Below, one piece after another: positions 9,001 through 14,685 of a stretch of DNA of 23,032 nt. Below the pieces are notes generated by a model. It was not told the origin of the DNA. It ran no database searches and saw nothing but the letters and a program-made list of their open reading frames with translations. The translations under genes and the position numbers were made by a program. The stretch comes from a virus. Each line of letters opens with the position of its first letter. Position 1 is the stretch's first letter. Where the stretch lies: the IMG/VR virus record IMGVR_UViG_3300036846_000348, positions 1 through 23,032 of that record. One strand, given 5' to 3'.

Positions 9001-10191
9001 GGGCTGCCGGAGCATCTGCATGACGATTTCTCGCAGTGGATGCTCGATCTCAACGGCGGGCGCCCTAGCGTCGACAAGCTGCAGACCGACGATATGGGCA
9101 GCGCCTACGGGCTGGCGATGCGTCGGCTCGTCGAGCGGATCATCCAGGAGCCGTTCAAGATCGACCGCGCGGCGGCGTCGAACCGGCCGGGGATCAGCCT
9201 GATTTTCCAGCTGATGAGCTTCAACTACTCGTTCCAGCACAACGTTCTCAACCCGCTATGGGACCGGATCGAGCACTCCTATGGAAGGGCCAAGCTCGCC
9301 GGCGAAGCCCGCGGCGCCGGTCCTGTCGGCGCCAGGATACAGGGCTACACCGCGGCCGGCGGCAGCATGGCGCACGCCGCGGCAATGGTCGGGACCGTGC
9401 TCGGCGCCGGGCTGATGGTCAACGCGCTGCGGCAGGCGATCTTCGCCCCGGACCAGTGGGCCAAGCACGACGACGCTGGCGATCTCGGTGAGTGGCTGCT
9501 CGATCTGACCTTTCAGCGCTCCGGGCTCAACGGCACGCTGGACCCGATCATCCAGCTTTACAGCCATCTGCGTTACGACGCGGATATCAGCTCGCTGATG
9601 GACGGCGCCAGCGTCAACTATCTGGCGAAGAACCTGCAGGACGTGATCCAGCCCCTCGTGCGGACCAACGACAGCCCGAACACCAACACGATTTATTACA
9701 ACCAGGCGCGCGGTCTCTACAATCTGATTGGCGTGCCGCTGGCCGGGGTCGGATTGACCATGTTGGGCTCGGTAGGGGGACCGGTCAGCCGGCTCTTATC
9801 AGGCGCGGCGCTGCAGCTGGGCACGTCACCCTATGCCGCGGGCCAAGTCGCCGAGACTGCGGCCGGCGGGCCGAAGGGCACCAAGCTGCCGAAGGAGAGC
9901 GCCACGGGGCTGCCCTCCATGCCGAACTTCGACAACCTGATCGACATGCCCGATCTGCTGGCCGACAAGAACACCGGCGCCACCGAAGTCGGCAGCGGCG
10001 GGATCACCCCCTGGGGGCTGCTCGACGATGTCGCCGTGCCGGCTTGGCGCTACGGGCAGGGAGTGATGAGCAAGGTGCCAGGACCGCTCAAGGCGCTGGC
10101 TGCAGCAGGGGCGCTCGGCTACGCTGTGAACGATTATGTAGGCAAGACACAACCCTTCCGCGACGTAACGGAACAGAACCAAAACCAGTAA
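3004..10191 (+). CDS. Giant internal virion / ejection-type polyvalent protein, 2395 aa
   Basis: The ATG lies one base after the preceding stop. In order: three LGFTVD-x-x-QP motifs (residues 5-10, 23-28, 69-74); a Gly-rich hydrophobic stretch (about 153-195) that could insert in a membrane; a long Pro/Ala/Glu-rich linker (about 300-590); possible coiled coils near 591-640, 996-1050 and 1665-1720; a zincin-like motif HEWTHAIDH with H1205, E1206, H1209 and H1213; then a largely globular half. Hydrophobic segments lie near 2120-2145 and 2238-2270. The architecture fits the large polyvalent proteins of phages (LPD1-like zincin region, possible LPD38-like C-terminus), which are packaged and delivered with DNA. 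The family names come from pattern memory and need a profile search. Being last in the late operon and next to an M15 peptidase supports an ejection role. No frame break is seen over 7.2 kb. Confidence 0.85.
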   Translation: MAEPLGFTVDANQPATAPPPAALGFTVDAYQPLSPEPTQAPAPAPAPEPAAAPAAPTPTTAPTPTTAPLGFTVDQYQPLAPGPAAGPVASPSMSSSVVAPDQPPQETGLLSGIMSGFTEDLANKARIARGEAFTTDPNAPPPVERSFLNELGYGIGGSGTMLAGGIGGGLAGTAVGGPIGGLVGAGLGAGGAAIVQDMVPAYDAAIRNGNTHDEAVNYAIKHSLATGAISAATAPLFALAPFRSIIGKILFQAVAVQPAAGAAVRVGVPAAMGEPLPTSGEMARGYAQDVLTGAGFAGAHAGYEAARAPPPPRPPPGPEATAAAVQALTPTGAPSPTERVAAPPPAPPEPPTVAGPAAPPVTPGGGEPAAPVVAAPPVLPEPGQAPAPPVTGPQPPATEPPPDDRLGRAAGGPPPEAPLGEPNAPSVQPAGVPANLGGEGDQGVRPPDTQGQPAGEPAARPAEPAAVEPAAVEPAAAGPAEPAPAAAPVEPTAAETRRAGVQAAEEAIRARPSADMTDDEVRAALEPLHGQALEGMTPAGLRELYNSERENLGPSTAPSEPAPAEPGPATVPVEPTGAPPAQGEPARRPVTKTELKALDARLKASQQALARAERDPATTPERLDTLRQRAEAARTERANAEGPPTKASYLRGTKEEYAAREAQHQAATEAHAAAIDQRVNAEGSAPTPEPAARGKIFSMGDRGVIRGKDSAGNSWIGNGYALVKGKIMDAAARAAEKLKGSTTRPINPDGVTRVVTPDPKVDYRPITWERTVTDPNTGQTLVLGTRADGTYVALQKPVYDTLHAAAGKDGVLVTRGGPGKDDRVFARVGDKYTGRQDYNGVGMPINVDQARAEAWARGGKPEAAAPATLADRAAGRGPETTPQETTQPTPRETPEPTVRAEPQADLFRDQTGPGTSSELLGAEPGARQLPGEARQTPGEEPLTTEPDHIVPNQHVAKNEAGEVVGKGPTPEAALADARGETPTETAAAPEAPPQSPQLQKLLTYRDQVQSALDRARGPAQQRKLGRQLAQIDNQIARLRDTAGTLADTAVEARGRASPVREFTGPPQVGRPKDIIDYKFANGTSVNRLVFGEAGYDPNTAGSLPIATQIKILTNHLINKFGFKSVEVVRTGAGRVDERNAVNAMLDMSRAIQDYMAALGQPPEAASFHGAFKLVFDPQGKVNHYGAYVPALGEIRVTSGANSFGHEWTHAIDHMLANRYIKNTAQFDRLLSQHTRNSGLDVTDNVQAAFAKVINTMFYDEGALAATRLRLEKQAALTRNGKPTASALTAQDQLARLNAGASRLQIQISKFRSESAQFAPKQAGYWANAWEMLARAHEAYTAEIMQNAGVDPTGVVMPDKAYINETDRQLRMAYPKDEERTAIFKAFDELHQALLNEQVLSQGKPAASFSDLGVSDPSRWKVTAPNLLGTPQGRGLAARLNAYKNFTKNVLFDRSRPDPGQHTFSRTMLDSFRGSAFSLRGILDTIIKRAPDTAQKPLTIIRDLLATRPGQGKYTGETFGEASRFYRNDWSRVYGNIMRDHGLDPNSMTPEQGEMWRHVLTTAETTFPVNPRDPSAGRKAIPPNIVAAGGPMRDLLNHVWGELRKAGIDIGYAKSGYFPRLWDQAKIFSDPAGFIKDATRNYKFMFDQEVGHPGDDPAALLEKWTGLSKQERERAGSQLQQQMRELQINLRKQAEIEANPAPTAAQITELTQLKTAAEALAGANHDDLGNHIAGVSASEWYGRLLRGGNHDFDTTGPSGSYIKTRVLPPETDLIMRNWLHTQPSDAIPHYINGASNRLSYAERFGVHGEYLDQLLNAAGAAGVRGEDLQWFEHTVNVALGRDNNAGQKPLQRLTSMAHAFGSIVMMPRAMWSGLAEPMNASLVTGQARTGFKIFANQFGRLMRNASAQDVTELAHFLNVTTSPMVDSIMLSRTGADYADTPALNRLMTLYYKVTGLTGLVNSQRVGAVAGGNWFLAKLARDFQGTDVNARDDATRWFKELGLPEHLHDDFSQWMLDLNGGRPSVDKLQTDDMGSAYGLAMRRLVERIIQEPFKIDRAAASNRPGISLIFQLMSFNYSFQHNVLNPLWDRIEHSYGRAKLAGEARGAGPVGARIQGYTAAGGSMAHAAAMVGTVLGAGLMVNALRQAIFAPDQWAKHDDAGDLGEWLLDLTFQRSGLNGTLDPIIQLYSHLRYDADISSLMDGASVNYLAKNLQDVIQPLVRTNDSPNTNTIYYNQARGLYNLIGVPLAGVGLTMLGSVGGPVSRLLSGAALQLGTSPYAAGQVAETAAGGPKGTKLPKESATGLPSMPNFDNLIDMPDLLADKNTGATEVGSGGITPWGLLDDVAVPAWRYGQGVMSKVPGPLKALAAAGALGYAVNDYVGKTQPFRDVTEQNQNQ
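3016..3243 (+). repeat. Three LGFTVD-x-x-QP repeats at the N-terminus of the giant protein
   Basis: Peptides LGFTVDANQP, LGFTVDAYQPL and LGFTVDQYQPL lie at residues 5-14, 23-33 and 69-79, separated by Pro/Ala/Thr linkers. The DNA copies are also similar (CTCGGGTTYACSGTCGA). Short conserved motifs in a disordered N-terminus suggest docking or packaging signals, but no partner is known. Confidence 0.8.
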
Positions 10192-10193
10192 CC

Positions 10194-10224
10194 TTTAGGG
10201 GTGTGCAAATTGAACACCCCTAAA
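10194..10224 (+). terminator. Terminator-like hairpin after the late operon
   Basis: TTTAGGGGTGT (10194-10204) and ACACCCCTAAA (10214-10224) form a perfect 11-bp stem with a 9-base loop, starting two bases after the stop of the giant gene. No T-run follows on the + strand, so classic rho-independent termination is uncertain. The stem could also act as an RNA-stability element or on the opposing strand. Confidence 0.55.
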
Positions 10225-10389
10225 CAACAAAACACGGCTAAGGTGTTGAAAACAAAATGCAGTTTTTTACCAGCAACTTCTTCATCAAGGAAGACAACGC
10301 ACGACAAACAACAAAATAAAATCAAGGGTTTTCAGTCACCTACGTCCACGTAATTGGACAAAGCCCGTCAGTGTCTTGCGTTGTAGGGC
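10225..10389. other. AT-rich non-coding stretch between convergent transcripts
   Basis: This stretch is clearly poorer in GC than the genes on both sides. It has an A-rich + strand, a T6 run at 10263-10268, weak inverted repeats (AACAC 10231-10235 with GTGTT 10243-10247; GTCCA 10344-10348 with TGGAC 10355-10359) and no convincing gene. A 63-codon hydrophobic frame on the - strand crosses it but also overlaps the hairpin and the end of the giant gene. Confidence 0.6.
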
Positions 10390-10413
10390 AAAAAACTGTG
10401 CAAATGGCACAGT
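10390..10413 (-). terminator. Rho-independent terminator of the replication operon
   Basis: On the - strand, ACTGTGC and GCACAGT form a 7-bp stem around the loop CATTT (10413-10395), followed at once by six Ts (10395-10390). This is the standard intrinsic-terminator layout. It lies about 125 bases after the stop of the last - strand gene and points toward the late genes, so it would stop replication-operon transcripts from running antisense into the giant gene. Confidence 0.8.
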
Positions 10414-10475
10414 CGGAAGTCAACAGGGCCGGAGAAGTGGGCCTGGGTGGGAGGGTGGATTTGAGGCACAGCCTG

Positions 10476-10503
10476 GGTGTTCAATTGAACACCTGTTGAA
10501 CAG
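10476..10503. promoter_or_regulatory. Operator-like palindromes
   Basis: GGTGTTCAATTGAACACC (10476-10493) is a perfect 18-bp palindrome. The overlapping CTGTTGAACAG (10493-10503) has 5-bp arms around one central base. The half-site TTGAACACC recurs in the hairpin at 10210-10218, and GGTGTTGAA, a related version, occurs at 10242-10250. A perfect palindrome without a loop suits a dimeric DNA-binding protein better than a terminator. The bound protein is unknown. Confidence 0.5.
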
Positions 10504-10538
10504 TAAGGGTCTTGTCCTGGGACCAACACCCAGCAATG

Positions 10539-10763
10539 TCACCGGACGCGCGACACCGGACGAGTGCGCCGGTCCCGCAGAAAATGCCGGCGGGTCGCCG
10601 GGTTCCGATACAGGTGCCGGAGCGCGCTATCGAGCAGAGCCTGGGCCAGAACCAACGCCTCGATCGGGAAAAGTGTGACCGCTGAAAGCTCCGTGTCGTC
10701 GCGGTAGGCGGTGACCACGATTGTCTGATTATCGTCGCTGACCACGACGCGCTCGTCGCTCAT
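10539..10763 (-). CDS. Small hypothetical protein, 74 aa
   Basis: The start is chosen at 10763 because its ATG overlaps the stop of the preceding gene (ATGA at 10763-10760). A longer reading from 10847 would overlap that gene by almost 90 bases. The protein begins MSDERVVVSDDNQTI, has a beta-rich first half and a predicted helix near residues 35-52 (FPIEALVLAQALLDSALRHL), then an Arg-rich tail. I recognise no family. It is the last gene before the operon terminator. Confidence 0.6.
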   Translation of the reverse strand: MSDERVVVSDDNQTIVVTAYRDDTELSAVTLFPIEALVLAQALLDSALRHLYRNPATRRHFLRDRRTRPVSRVR

Positions 10764-11035
10764 CGCCTGACCACCCGGCCATCGGGGTAGATGTACTCGC
10801 GTGCTGGCCAGCGGATTTTGAGGCCGAAAAGCTCTACCTCCATCCACACCTTGTCATCGTCGTCAGACCAGGGGCGAGGCGGATGGATCACGTCCCCGTG
10901 GTGATGGTGCAGCCAGCTGATAAACCGCATGCCCTGCTCATTGGTGGGCAAAAGGATCGCTTCGGGCCGATCGAACCCTTCTTGCTGAAAAGCTGCACTC
11001 AGACGGTAAAGCGCATCAAAAATAACATCAGCCAT
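10760..11035 (-). CDS. Hypothetical protein, 91 aa
   Basis: It starts three bases after the polymerase stop, with AAGGGATAGGG just upstream of the ATG. The sequence is acidic in the middle (PWSDDDDKVWMEVELFG) and has a HHHH run near residues 43-46. The C-terminal part (GLKIRWPAREYIYPDG) resembles short conserved phage tail pieces found downstream of polymerases, but I cannot name a family. Its stop overlaps the next start by ATGA, so the pair is probably translated together. Confidence 0.7.
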   Translation of the reverse strand: MADVIFDALYRLSAAFQQEGFDRPEAILLPTNEQGMRFISWLHHHHGDVIHPPRPWSDDDDKVWMEVELFGLKIRWPAREYIYPDGRVVRR

Positions 11036-11038
11036 GCC

Positions 11039-12949
11039 CTATCCCTTCGAGTAGCGCCGGGTTACAAAACCAGCCGCGTCGACCGGCAGCCCTGGCGCCC
11101 AGACCGGGGTGCGCCGCATCACCGCCAGCATGCGATCGAGGGTCGGGTCGGCCTCGTCCACCGGGACCTCGGCGATCAGCTCGTCATGCACGGTGGCGAT
11201 CAGCGGCAAGTCCGTCAGCTGCAGCATCGCCTCGGCCATCACGTCGCGCGCCACCGCCTGGGTGATGTTCTCGGCGGTCCTGCCGGGCCACGCCCGCAAC
11301 CGGGTCCAGCCGCCGCCCAGCGAGCCCATATAGGTGAACTCGTCATAGCCCTGTCCGTTCGCCTCGATCCGCGGATGGCGGTAGACCAAATGCCGGCCGC
11401 TCGGCAAGCGGATCAGGACCGCCCGCTGGGCGCGGATCATCGTGACCTCACCCACCCGCCAGTGCGCGCCGGCTCCAGCGCGAGCAACCGCCCTCAAGGC
11501 GTGGTGCGTGTCCCACCAGAAACTGACGATCCGGTGATTGACCTGACGCCAGGCAGTCACCGCGTCGATCGCCTCACCGAGGCTCAGCGTGATCCCGTAA
11601 CCGAGCGCGGTTTCGCGGAACCGTTCATGCCCCATGCCGTAGCCGCAGGCCAGGACCAGGACCTTGCCGAGCTGCCGACTGTTCGATCCCACCGCCGCGG
11701 CAGTCGCGATGTAGATATCCTCGCCCCGAGCGAACACGCCAAGCGCATCATGCTGCCCGGCGAGCCACGCCAGGACCCGCGCCTCGATCTGGCTGAAGTC
11801 GGCGATGGCGAGGCGCTGCAGCGGTCCCGCCATGATCGTCGAGCGCAGGCACGAGGCGACCACCCCGAGCGCGCTGTCCTCAAACAGCAGATCGAGGTCG
11901 TCGGGGCTGGCGCCGGCCCGGATTAGCCGCAGCGCCGCCGGCACGTCCTTAATCGAGCCCCGGAAGAAGTTCTGGAACTGCACCCGCCGGCCGGCCCAGC
12001 GCCCGGTGCGGTTCGCCCCATAATACTGAAAGGCACCACGCACCCGGCCGTCCTGCGAGCGCGCCGCGGCGATGGCGCCAAGCTTGGCGGTCGAGGACCG
12101 CGACGCATCGAGCCGGGCCTGCAGCGCGGTCCTGGCGGGGCCGGGAAGGGTCTGAGCGGTCAGGGCCTGTTGCACCGTGGCCCGGCGCAGATCGGGCAGC
12201 AGCGCGCCCTGAAACTCCAACCACTGACGCAGTTGCGCCACCTGGTTGAGCGAGCGTACCTGACCGTTGGTGAGCCTCGTGATCCGGTCCCGCAACTGGT
12301 GCTGTGCCACGCCAGTCAACTGCTGCAAGTCGTCGACGAGAGGCAGATCGATGCCGATGCCGCGCATATTGATGTGATGGTCCAGCTCGAACAGCAGCCG
12401 CTCGCGCGGTGACAGTTCCGGGACCGCACGATCGAGGTAGCGCTCGGCCTCGACATCCTGCACGCAGTAGTCGATCAGCTTCTGGAAGCGCACGGGATCG
12501 GTCTCGTGCCACCAGGTCAAGGGGTTGAGGCTGCGCGGCCGGGCGAAGCGCAGCATCAGATCGCGGGCGCTGCGGTCCTTCTGGATCGGCAGCTTGAGCG
12601 CCTGGCCGGCGAGATCGAGCGCTGCCGGATACCCCGCCACAAGAGCCCGCGCCATCGTGCAGGACCACCGGGACAAAGGGACCGGTGGCCAGCCCTTCGG
12701 GACCAGTTTCTGATAATAGAGGTTCCACTCAAACAGGTAGTTGTGTGCCACCACAATTGCGCCCGCCGTGATCGCGGCTTGAAAATCAGGAGGCGCACAC
12801 AATCCGGTAAACCATCTCTGAACCGGCTCGTCATCGATCGCGAAGCAGAGCACCGTGATCCGGGTGTCCGGGTGCTCGGCGTAGGCATGCACGCCGGTCT
12901 GGCGCAGATCGACGGTCGATGTGGTTTCGAGGTCAAGGACGAGGCGCAT
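11039..12949 (-). CDS. Family-A DNA polymerase with 3'-5' exonuclease domain
   Basis: This is the replicative polymerase of the phage, 636 aa. The start at 12949 (MRLVLDLETT) places exonuclease motif I at the N-terminus and overlaps the upstream stop by one base (TGATG). Exonuclease motifs: D6/E8; AHNYLFEW (N70, E74); Y161-D165. Polymerase motif A is ADFSQIEARV (D384); motif B is RQLGKVLVLACGYG (R425, K429, Y437); motif C is VHDE (H588, D589). The exonuclease and polymerase domains look complete. The residue aligned with E. coli Phe762 is Leu433, a variant associated with temperate phages. An open frame extends upstream to 13288, but that part lies over other genes and carries no polymerase motif. 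Its neighbours are the other parts of the phage replication cassette. Confidence 0.95.
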   Translation of the reverse strand: MRLVLDLETTSTVDLRQTGVHAYAEHPDTRITVLCFAIDDEPVQRWFTGLCAPPDFQAAITAGAIVVAHNYLFEWNLYYQKLVPKGWPPVPLSRWSCTMARALVAGYPAALDLAGQALKLPIQKDRSARDLMLRFARPRSLNPLTWWHETDPVRFQKLIDYCVQDVEAERYLDRAVPELSPRERLLFELDHHINMRGIGIDLPLVDDLQQLTGVAQHQLRDRITRLTNGQVRSLNQVAQLRQWLEFQGALLPDLRRATVQQALTAQTLPGPARTALQARLDASRSSTAKLGAIAAARSQDGRVRGAFQYYGANRTGRWAGRRVQFQNFFRGSIKDVPAALRLIRAGASPDDLDLLFEDSALGVVASCLRSTIMAGPLQRLAIADFSQIEARVLAWLAGQHDALGVFARGEDIYIATAAAVGSNSRQLGKVLVLACGYGMGHERFRETALGYGITLSLGEAIDAVTAWRQVNHRIVSFWWDTHHALRAVARAGAGAHWRVGEVTMIRAQRAVLIRLPSGRHLVYRHPRIEANGQGYDEFTYMGSLGGGWTRLRAWPGRTAENITQAVARDVMAEAMLQLTDLPLIATVHDELIAEVPVDEADPTLDRMLAVMRRTPVWAPGLPVDAAGFVTRRYSKG

Positions 12950-13170
12950 CAATCCGCGGCGTCGCGAAGTCGCGCCAGTCGGCGCTGCTTCGTGCGCCAC
13001 TTCAATGCCGCACGGAACACGATGCCTTGATCGTGTGCGAACGCCTTGATCGAGCCTGCGCAGCGCGTGTAGCCAGCCTGAGCGAGTGCCAGCGAGGCTA
13101 CGGCAGTGCTGTCGCCTGCTTCGGCGACGGCGCGCACAATGCGAAGCTCGCCGGTTGTCCACCTTCTCAT
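12949..13170 (-). CDS. Small Myb/GcrA-like putative DNA-binding protein, 73 aa
   Basis: The ATG at 13170 has an AGGAG site upstream and overlaps the previous stop (ATGA). The stop overlaps the polymerase start by one base. The sequence starts MRRWTTGELRIVRAVAEAGD, followed by a segment on the pattern of an Ala-rich helix, a turn and GSIKAFAHDQGI. This matches the helical spacing of SANT/Myb or GcrA-type domains (W-T-x-x-E). The tail is basic (RTKQRRLARLRD). A DNA-binding role is inferred from pattern only. Confidence 0.7.
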   Translation of the reverse strand: MRRWTTGELRIVRAVAEAGDSTAVASLALAQAGYTRCAGSIKAFAHDQGIVFRAALKWRTKQRRLARLRDAAD

Positions 13171-13472
13171 TTCTGGCGCTCCTGATAAGCCTTGAACTCG
13201 TCACCATGCAGGCCGACCGGGAAGGTGGTCCCGGCGGGGATATGATCGAGGCAGTACCAGACCCCGCGTATCTGATAGACCGACCCAACGGTTGCCTTGC
13301 ACTCGCTACAAGCCGGCATCTTGCGTGGGGTGCTGTCGCCCGGTGTAAACAGCAAGACCGGGGTGAGCAGGTACTCCATCAGGGCCAGCGCGCGTTGCGC
13401 GTCGCGCACATCGGCGATGGTTTTCAGCGGATTGGTCCTGATCCTCTTGCGGGTTTCATCGGCGGCAGGCAT
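13167..13472 (-). CDS. Small zinc-finger protein, 101 aa
   Basis: AAAGGTGA upstream of the ATG at 13472 supports this start. The N-terminal 40 residues look helical. Residues C55-x-x-C58 and C74-x-x-H77 form a CxxC...CxxH zinc-binding pair with a 15-residue loop (CSEC ... YCLDH). The tail is GLHGDEFKAYQERQK. The stop overlaps the next start by ATGA. The role is unknown; small zinc proteins in replication operons are often nucleic-acid or protein adaptors. Confidence 0.75.
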   Translation of the reverse strand: MPAADETRKRIRTNPLKTIADVRDAQRALALMEYLLTPVLLFTPGDSTPRKMPACSECKATVGSVYQIRGVWYCLDHIPAGTTFPVGLHGDEFKAYQERQK

Positions 13473-13475
13473 CGG

Positions 13476-13565
13476 TCACCTTTTGAGCAGCTCTTTGCTC
13501 ACCGGACGCCAGCTTGGCGCGACACGCTTCGGTGCCTTAAACCCGGGGATATCCTGCGTCTTCAT
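13476..13565 (-). CDS. Possible 29-aa microprotein, nested in another frame
   Basis: ATG at 13565 gives MKTQDIPGFKAPKRVAPSWR and nine more residues, ending at TGA 13476-13478, three bases before the next gene. A GGAG lies about ten bases upstream. It overlaps the last 29 bases of the 39-aa frame. It fills what would otherwise be a gap next to a well-supported gene. Evidence is position only. Confidence 0.35.
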   Translation of the reverse strand: MKTQDIPGFKAPKRVAPSWRPVSKELLKR

Positions 13566-13656
13566 CCCGCAGATACTCCGTAGCTTCCTGCGCGAACGCC
13601 AGACCGATCGAGCGCCACGGCTCGGCTTTGGATCGCCAGTCGATCGCGGTCTTCAT
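13537..13656 (-). CDS. Possible 39-aa microprotein
   Basis: ATG at 13656 gives MKTAIDWRSKAEPWRSIGLA and 19 more residues, rich in Glu and Asp toward the end (ATEYLRDEDAGYPRV). It begins five bases after the stop of the 42-aa membrane protein. The ribosome-binding site is weak. The peptide looks helical and protein-like, so I prefer it slightly to the nested 29-aa frame. Confidence 0.4.
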   Translation of the reverse strand: MKTAIDWRSKAEPWRSIGLAFAQEATEYLRDEDAGYPRV

Positions 13657-13661
13657 GATGG

Positions 13662-13790
13662 CTACCAGATGAACCTGCCGAAGATGGCGCCGGCGACGAA
13701 ACCGGTCCCGAGACCGGCCAGCCAGAACAGGACAAACCGGGACCAGTGACTATGTCGCCGACGCGATGTTTCGGTGAGCGTTAGGGTCAT
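13662..13790 (-). CDS. Single-span membrane microprotein, 42 aa
   Basis: The sequence is MTLTLTETSRRRHSHWSRF, then a hydrophobic stretch at about residues 19-41 (VLFWLAGLGTGFVAGAIFG). The basic N-terminus predicts N-in/C-out topology. Its ATG overlaps the stop of the preceding 35-aa microprotein (ATGA at 13790-13787), with GGAG 13 bases upstream. The length, one span and pairing with another tiny membrane protein are compatible with a holin, pinholin or membrane anchor for replication, but no family is recognised. Confidence 0.6.
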   Translation of the reverse strand: MTLTLTETSRRRHSHWSRFVLFWLAGLGTGFVAGAIFGRFIW

Positions 13791-13894
13791 CGGACATAAC
13801 ATCTCCAGACGCCGGCCAGCAGCATGAACAGCAGCAACCATGAAGCGGCTGACACCGCTATCGCCTGCCAGCTGGGCCGCTCAGCAGGGGTCAT
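13787..13894 (-). CDS. Single-span membrane microprotein, 35 aa
   Basis: The sequence starts MTPAERPSWQAIAVSAAS and continues WLLLFMLLAGVWRCYVR, giving one membrane span at about residues 11-30 and a basic C-terminus. The positive-inside rule predicts N-out/C-in, opposite to the next microprotein. The ATG overlaps the ssDNA-binding protein stop by ATGA, and its own stop overlaps the next start in the same way, so all three are probably translationally coupled. Function unknown. Confidence 0.6.
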   Translation of the reverse strand: MTPAERPSWQAIAVSAASWLLLFMLLAGVWRCYVR

Positions 13895-14493
13895 CCTCGT
13901 AGCAGAACCACGTTGCTCCAAAACGGCACTTCGTCGTCGGCCATGACCGCGGCGCCGGGACCGTCATAGTCGTCAAATTCCTCCTTCGCCGCGCGCCGGC
14001 CGTCGAGCCGTTCGCCATCGGTGCGGCAAATCTGCAGGTTGTTCAGCGCGAAGCTGACGCCCTTGTTGCCGCTGGTGTTGTAGAAGAACGGCGACACCGT
14101 CGCGCGCGCCAGCTGACCGGCCCAGATGTCTTCCGGGACGATGATCTCGTTGCGCTGCGCATCGACCACCCCGGGACGGGTCTTGGTCCAGGGGGAGATG
14201 AAAATCCCGTCCGGGATTTCATAGCCCTTGTATGACTTCTCCGAGCAGCGCCGGAACGGCGAGCGCAGCGTGGCGACGAAGGCCCGATCCTGCGATTTGC
14301 CGGGACCACACTTGTCATCGATTTCCTCACGCACCGCGCGCCGCAGCGCGTCGTAATCGGGATGACGCTGTGCCGCCTGATCGAAAAGGATGCTGCACTG
14401 GTACACCGGCTCGCCGCCCGGCGCGCGTGGCCGCGGCGAGAACAACACCGGAAACGACAGAATACCGATCGGGGTCCGAACTGAAGCAGCCAT
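13891..14493 (-). CDS. DUF2815 / Enc34-like ssDNA-binding protein
   Basis: The protein is 200 aa and fits the DUF2815 family, whose phage Enc34 member is an OB-fold single-stranded DNA-binding protein. Visible family features are the N-terminal strand GILSFPVLFSPR, the segment YQCSILFDQ, the GYEIPDGIFISPWTKTRPGV region, and EIIVPEDIWAGQLARATV followed by FFYNTSGNKGVSFALNNLQI. The tail is acidic (EEFDDYDGPG), as in many SSBs where the tail binds partners, though here a short basic-aromatic end follows. AAGGAGG lies 12 bases upstream of the ATG. It should coat ssDNA during replication and recombination beside the polymerase, DUF2800 and SNF2 proteins. Confidence 0.9.
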   Translation of the reverse strand: MAASVRTPIGILSFPVLFSPRPRAPGGEPVYQCSILFDQAAQRHPDYDALRRAVREEIDDKCGPGKSQDRAFVATLRSPFRRCSEKSYKGYEIPDGIFISPWTKTRPGVVDAQRNEIIVPEDIWAGQLARATVSPFFYNTSGNKGVSFALNNLQICRTDGERLDGRRAAKEEFDDYDGPGAAVMADDEVPFWSNVVLLRG

Positions 14494-14499
14494 GATCTT

Positions 14500-14685
14500 T
14501 TACATCCTCCTTAGTAAATCCGCACATAACCGAAGCAGCAGATGGATTTTCGTGGCTTCGACGCCGACATCGGCCTCGAAGGCGTGCGCGGCCTCCTGCA
14601 GGGCGGCTGCCGCACGGGGGAACCCGCCGGTCGAGAGCAGTTCACGGTTGGCCGTCGACAGCGCGTTCAGCTGCGGCTCAGTCAT
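14500..14685 (-). CDS. Small helical protein, 61 aa
   Basis: Starting MTEPQLNALSTANRELL, it is almost wholly predicted helix and Ala/Leu-rich, with no membrane span. Its first eight bases overlap the end of the DUF2800 gene, and the SSB gene follows after six bases. Small proteins at this place in such cassettes are common but unnamed. It may be an adaptor for the nuclease or the SSB; this is position-based inference. Confidence 0.65.
   Translation of the reverse strand: MTEPQLNALSTANRELLSTGGFPRAAAALQEAAHAFEADVGVEATKIHLLLRLCADLLRRM

Noticed and set aside
7432-9240. 602-codon open frame antisense to the giant gene
   Set aside because: It mirrors a GC-rich coding region and has no recognisable domain or ribosome-binding context.
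10134-10325. 63-codon hydrophobic - strand frame
   Set aside because: It overlaps the end of the giant gene and the 11-bp hairpin, and lies beyond the - strand terminator with no ribosome-binding site seen.
10376-10678. 100-codon + strand frame in the convergent zone
   Set aside because: It is Gly/Pro/Arg-rich, crosses the - strand terminator and palindrome, and overlaps the 74-aa gene.
12950-13288. N-terminal extension of the polymerase reading frame
   Set aside because: It lies over two supported genes, has no polymerase motif, and the internal start at 12949 begins exactly at exonuclease motif I.
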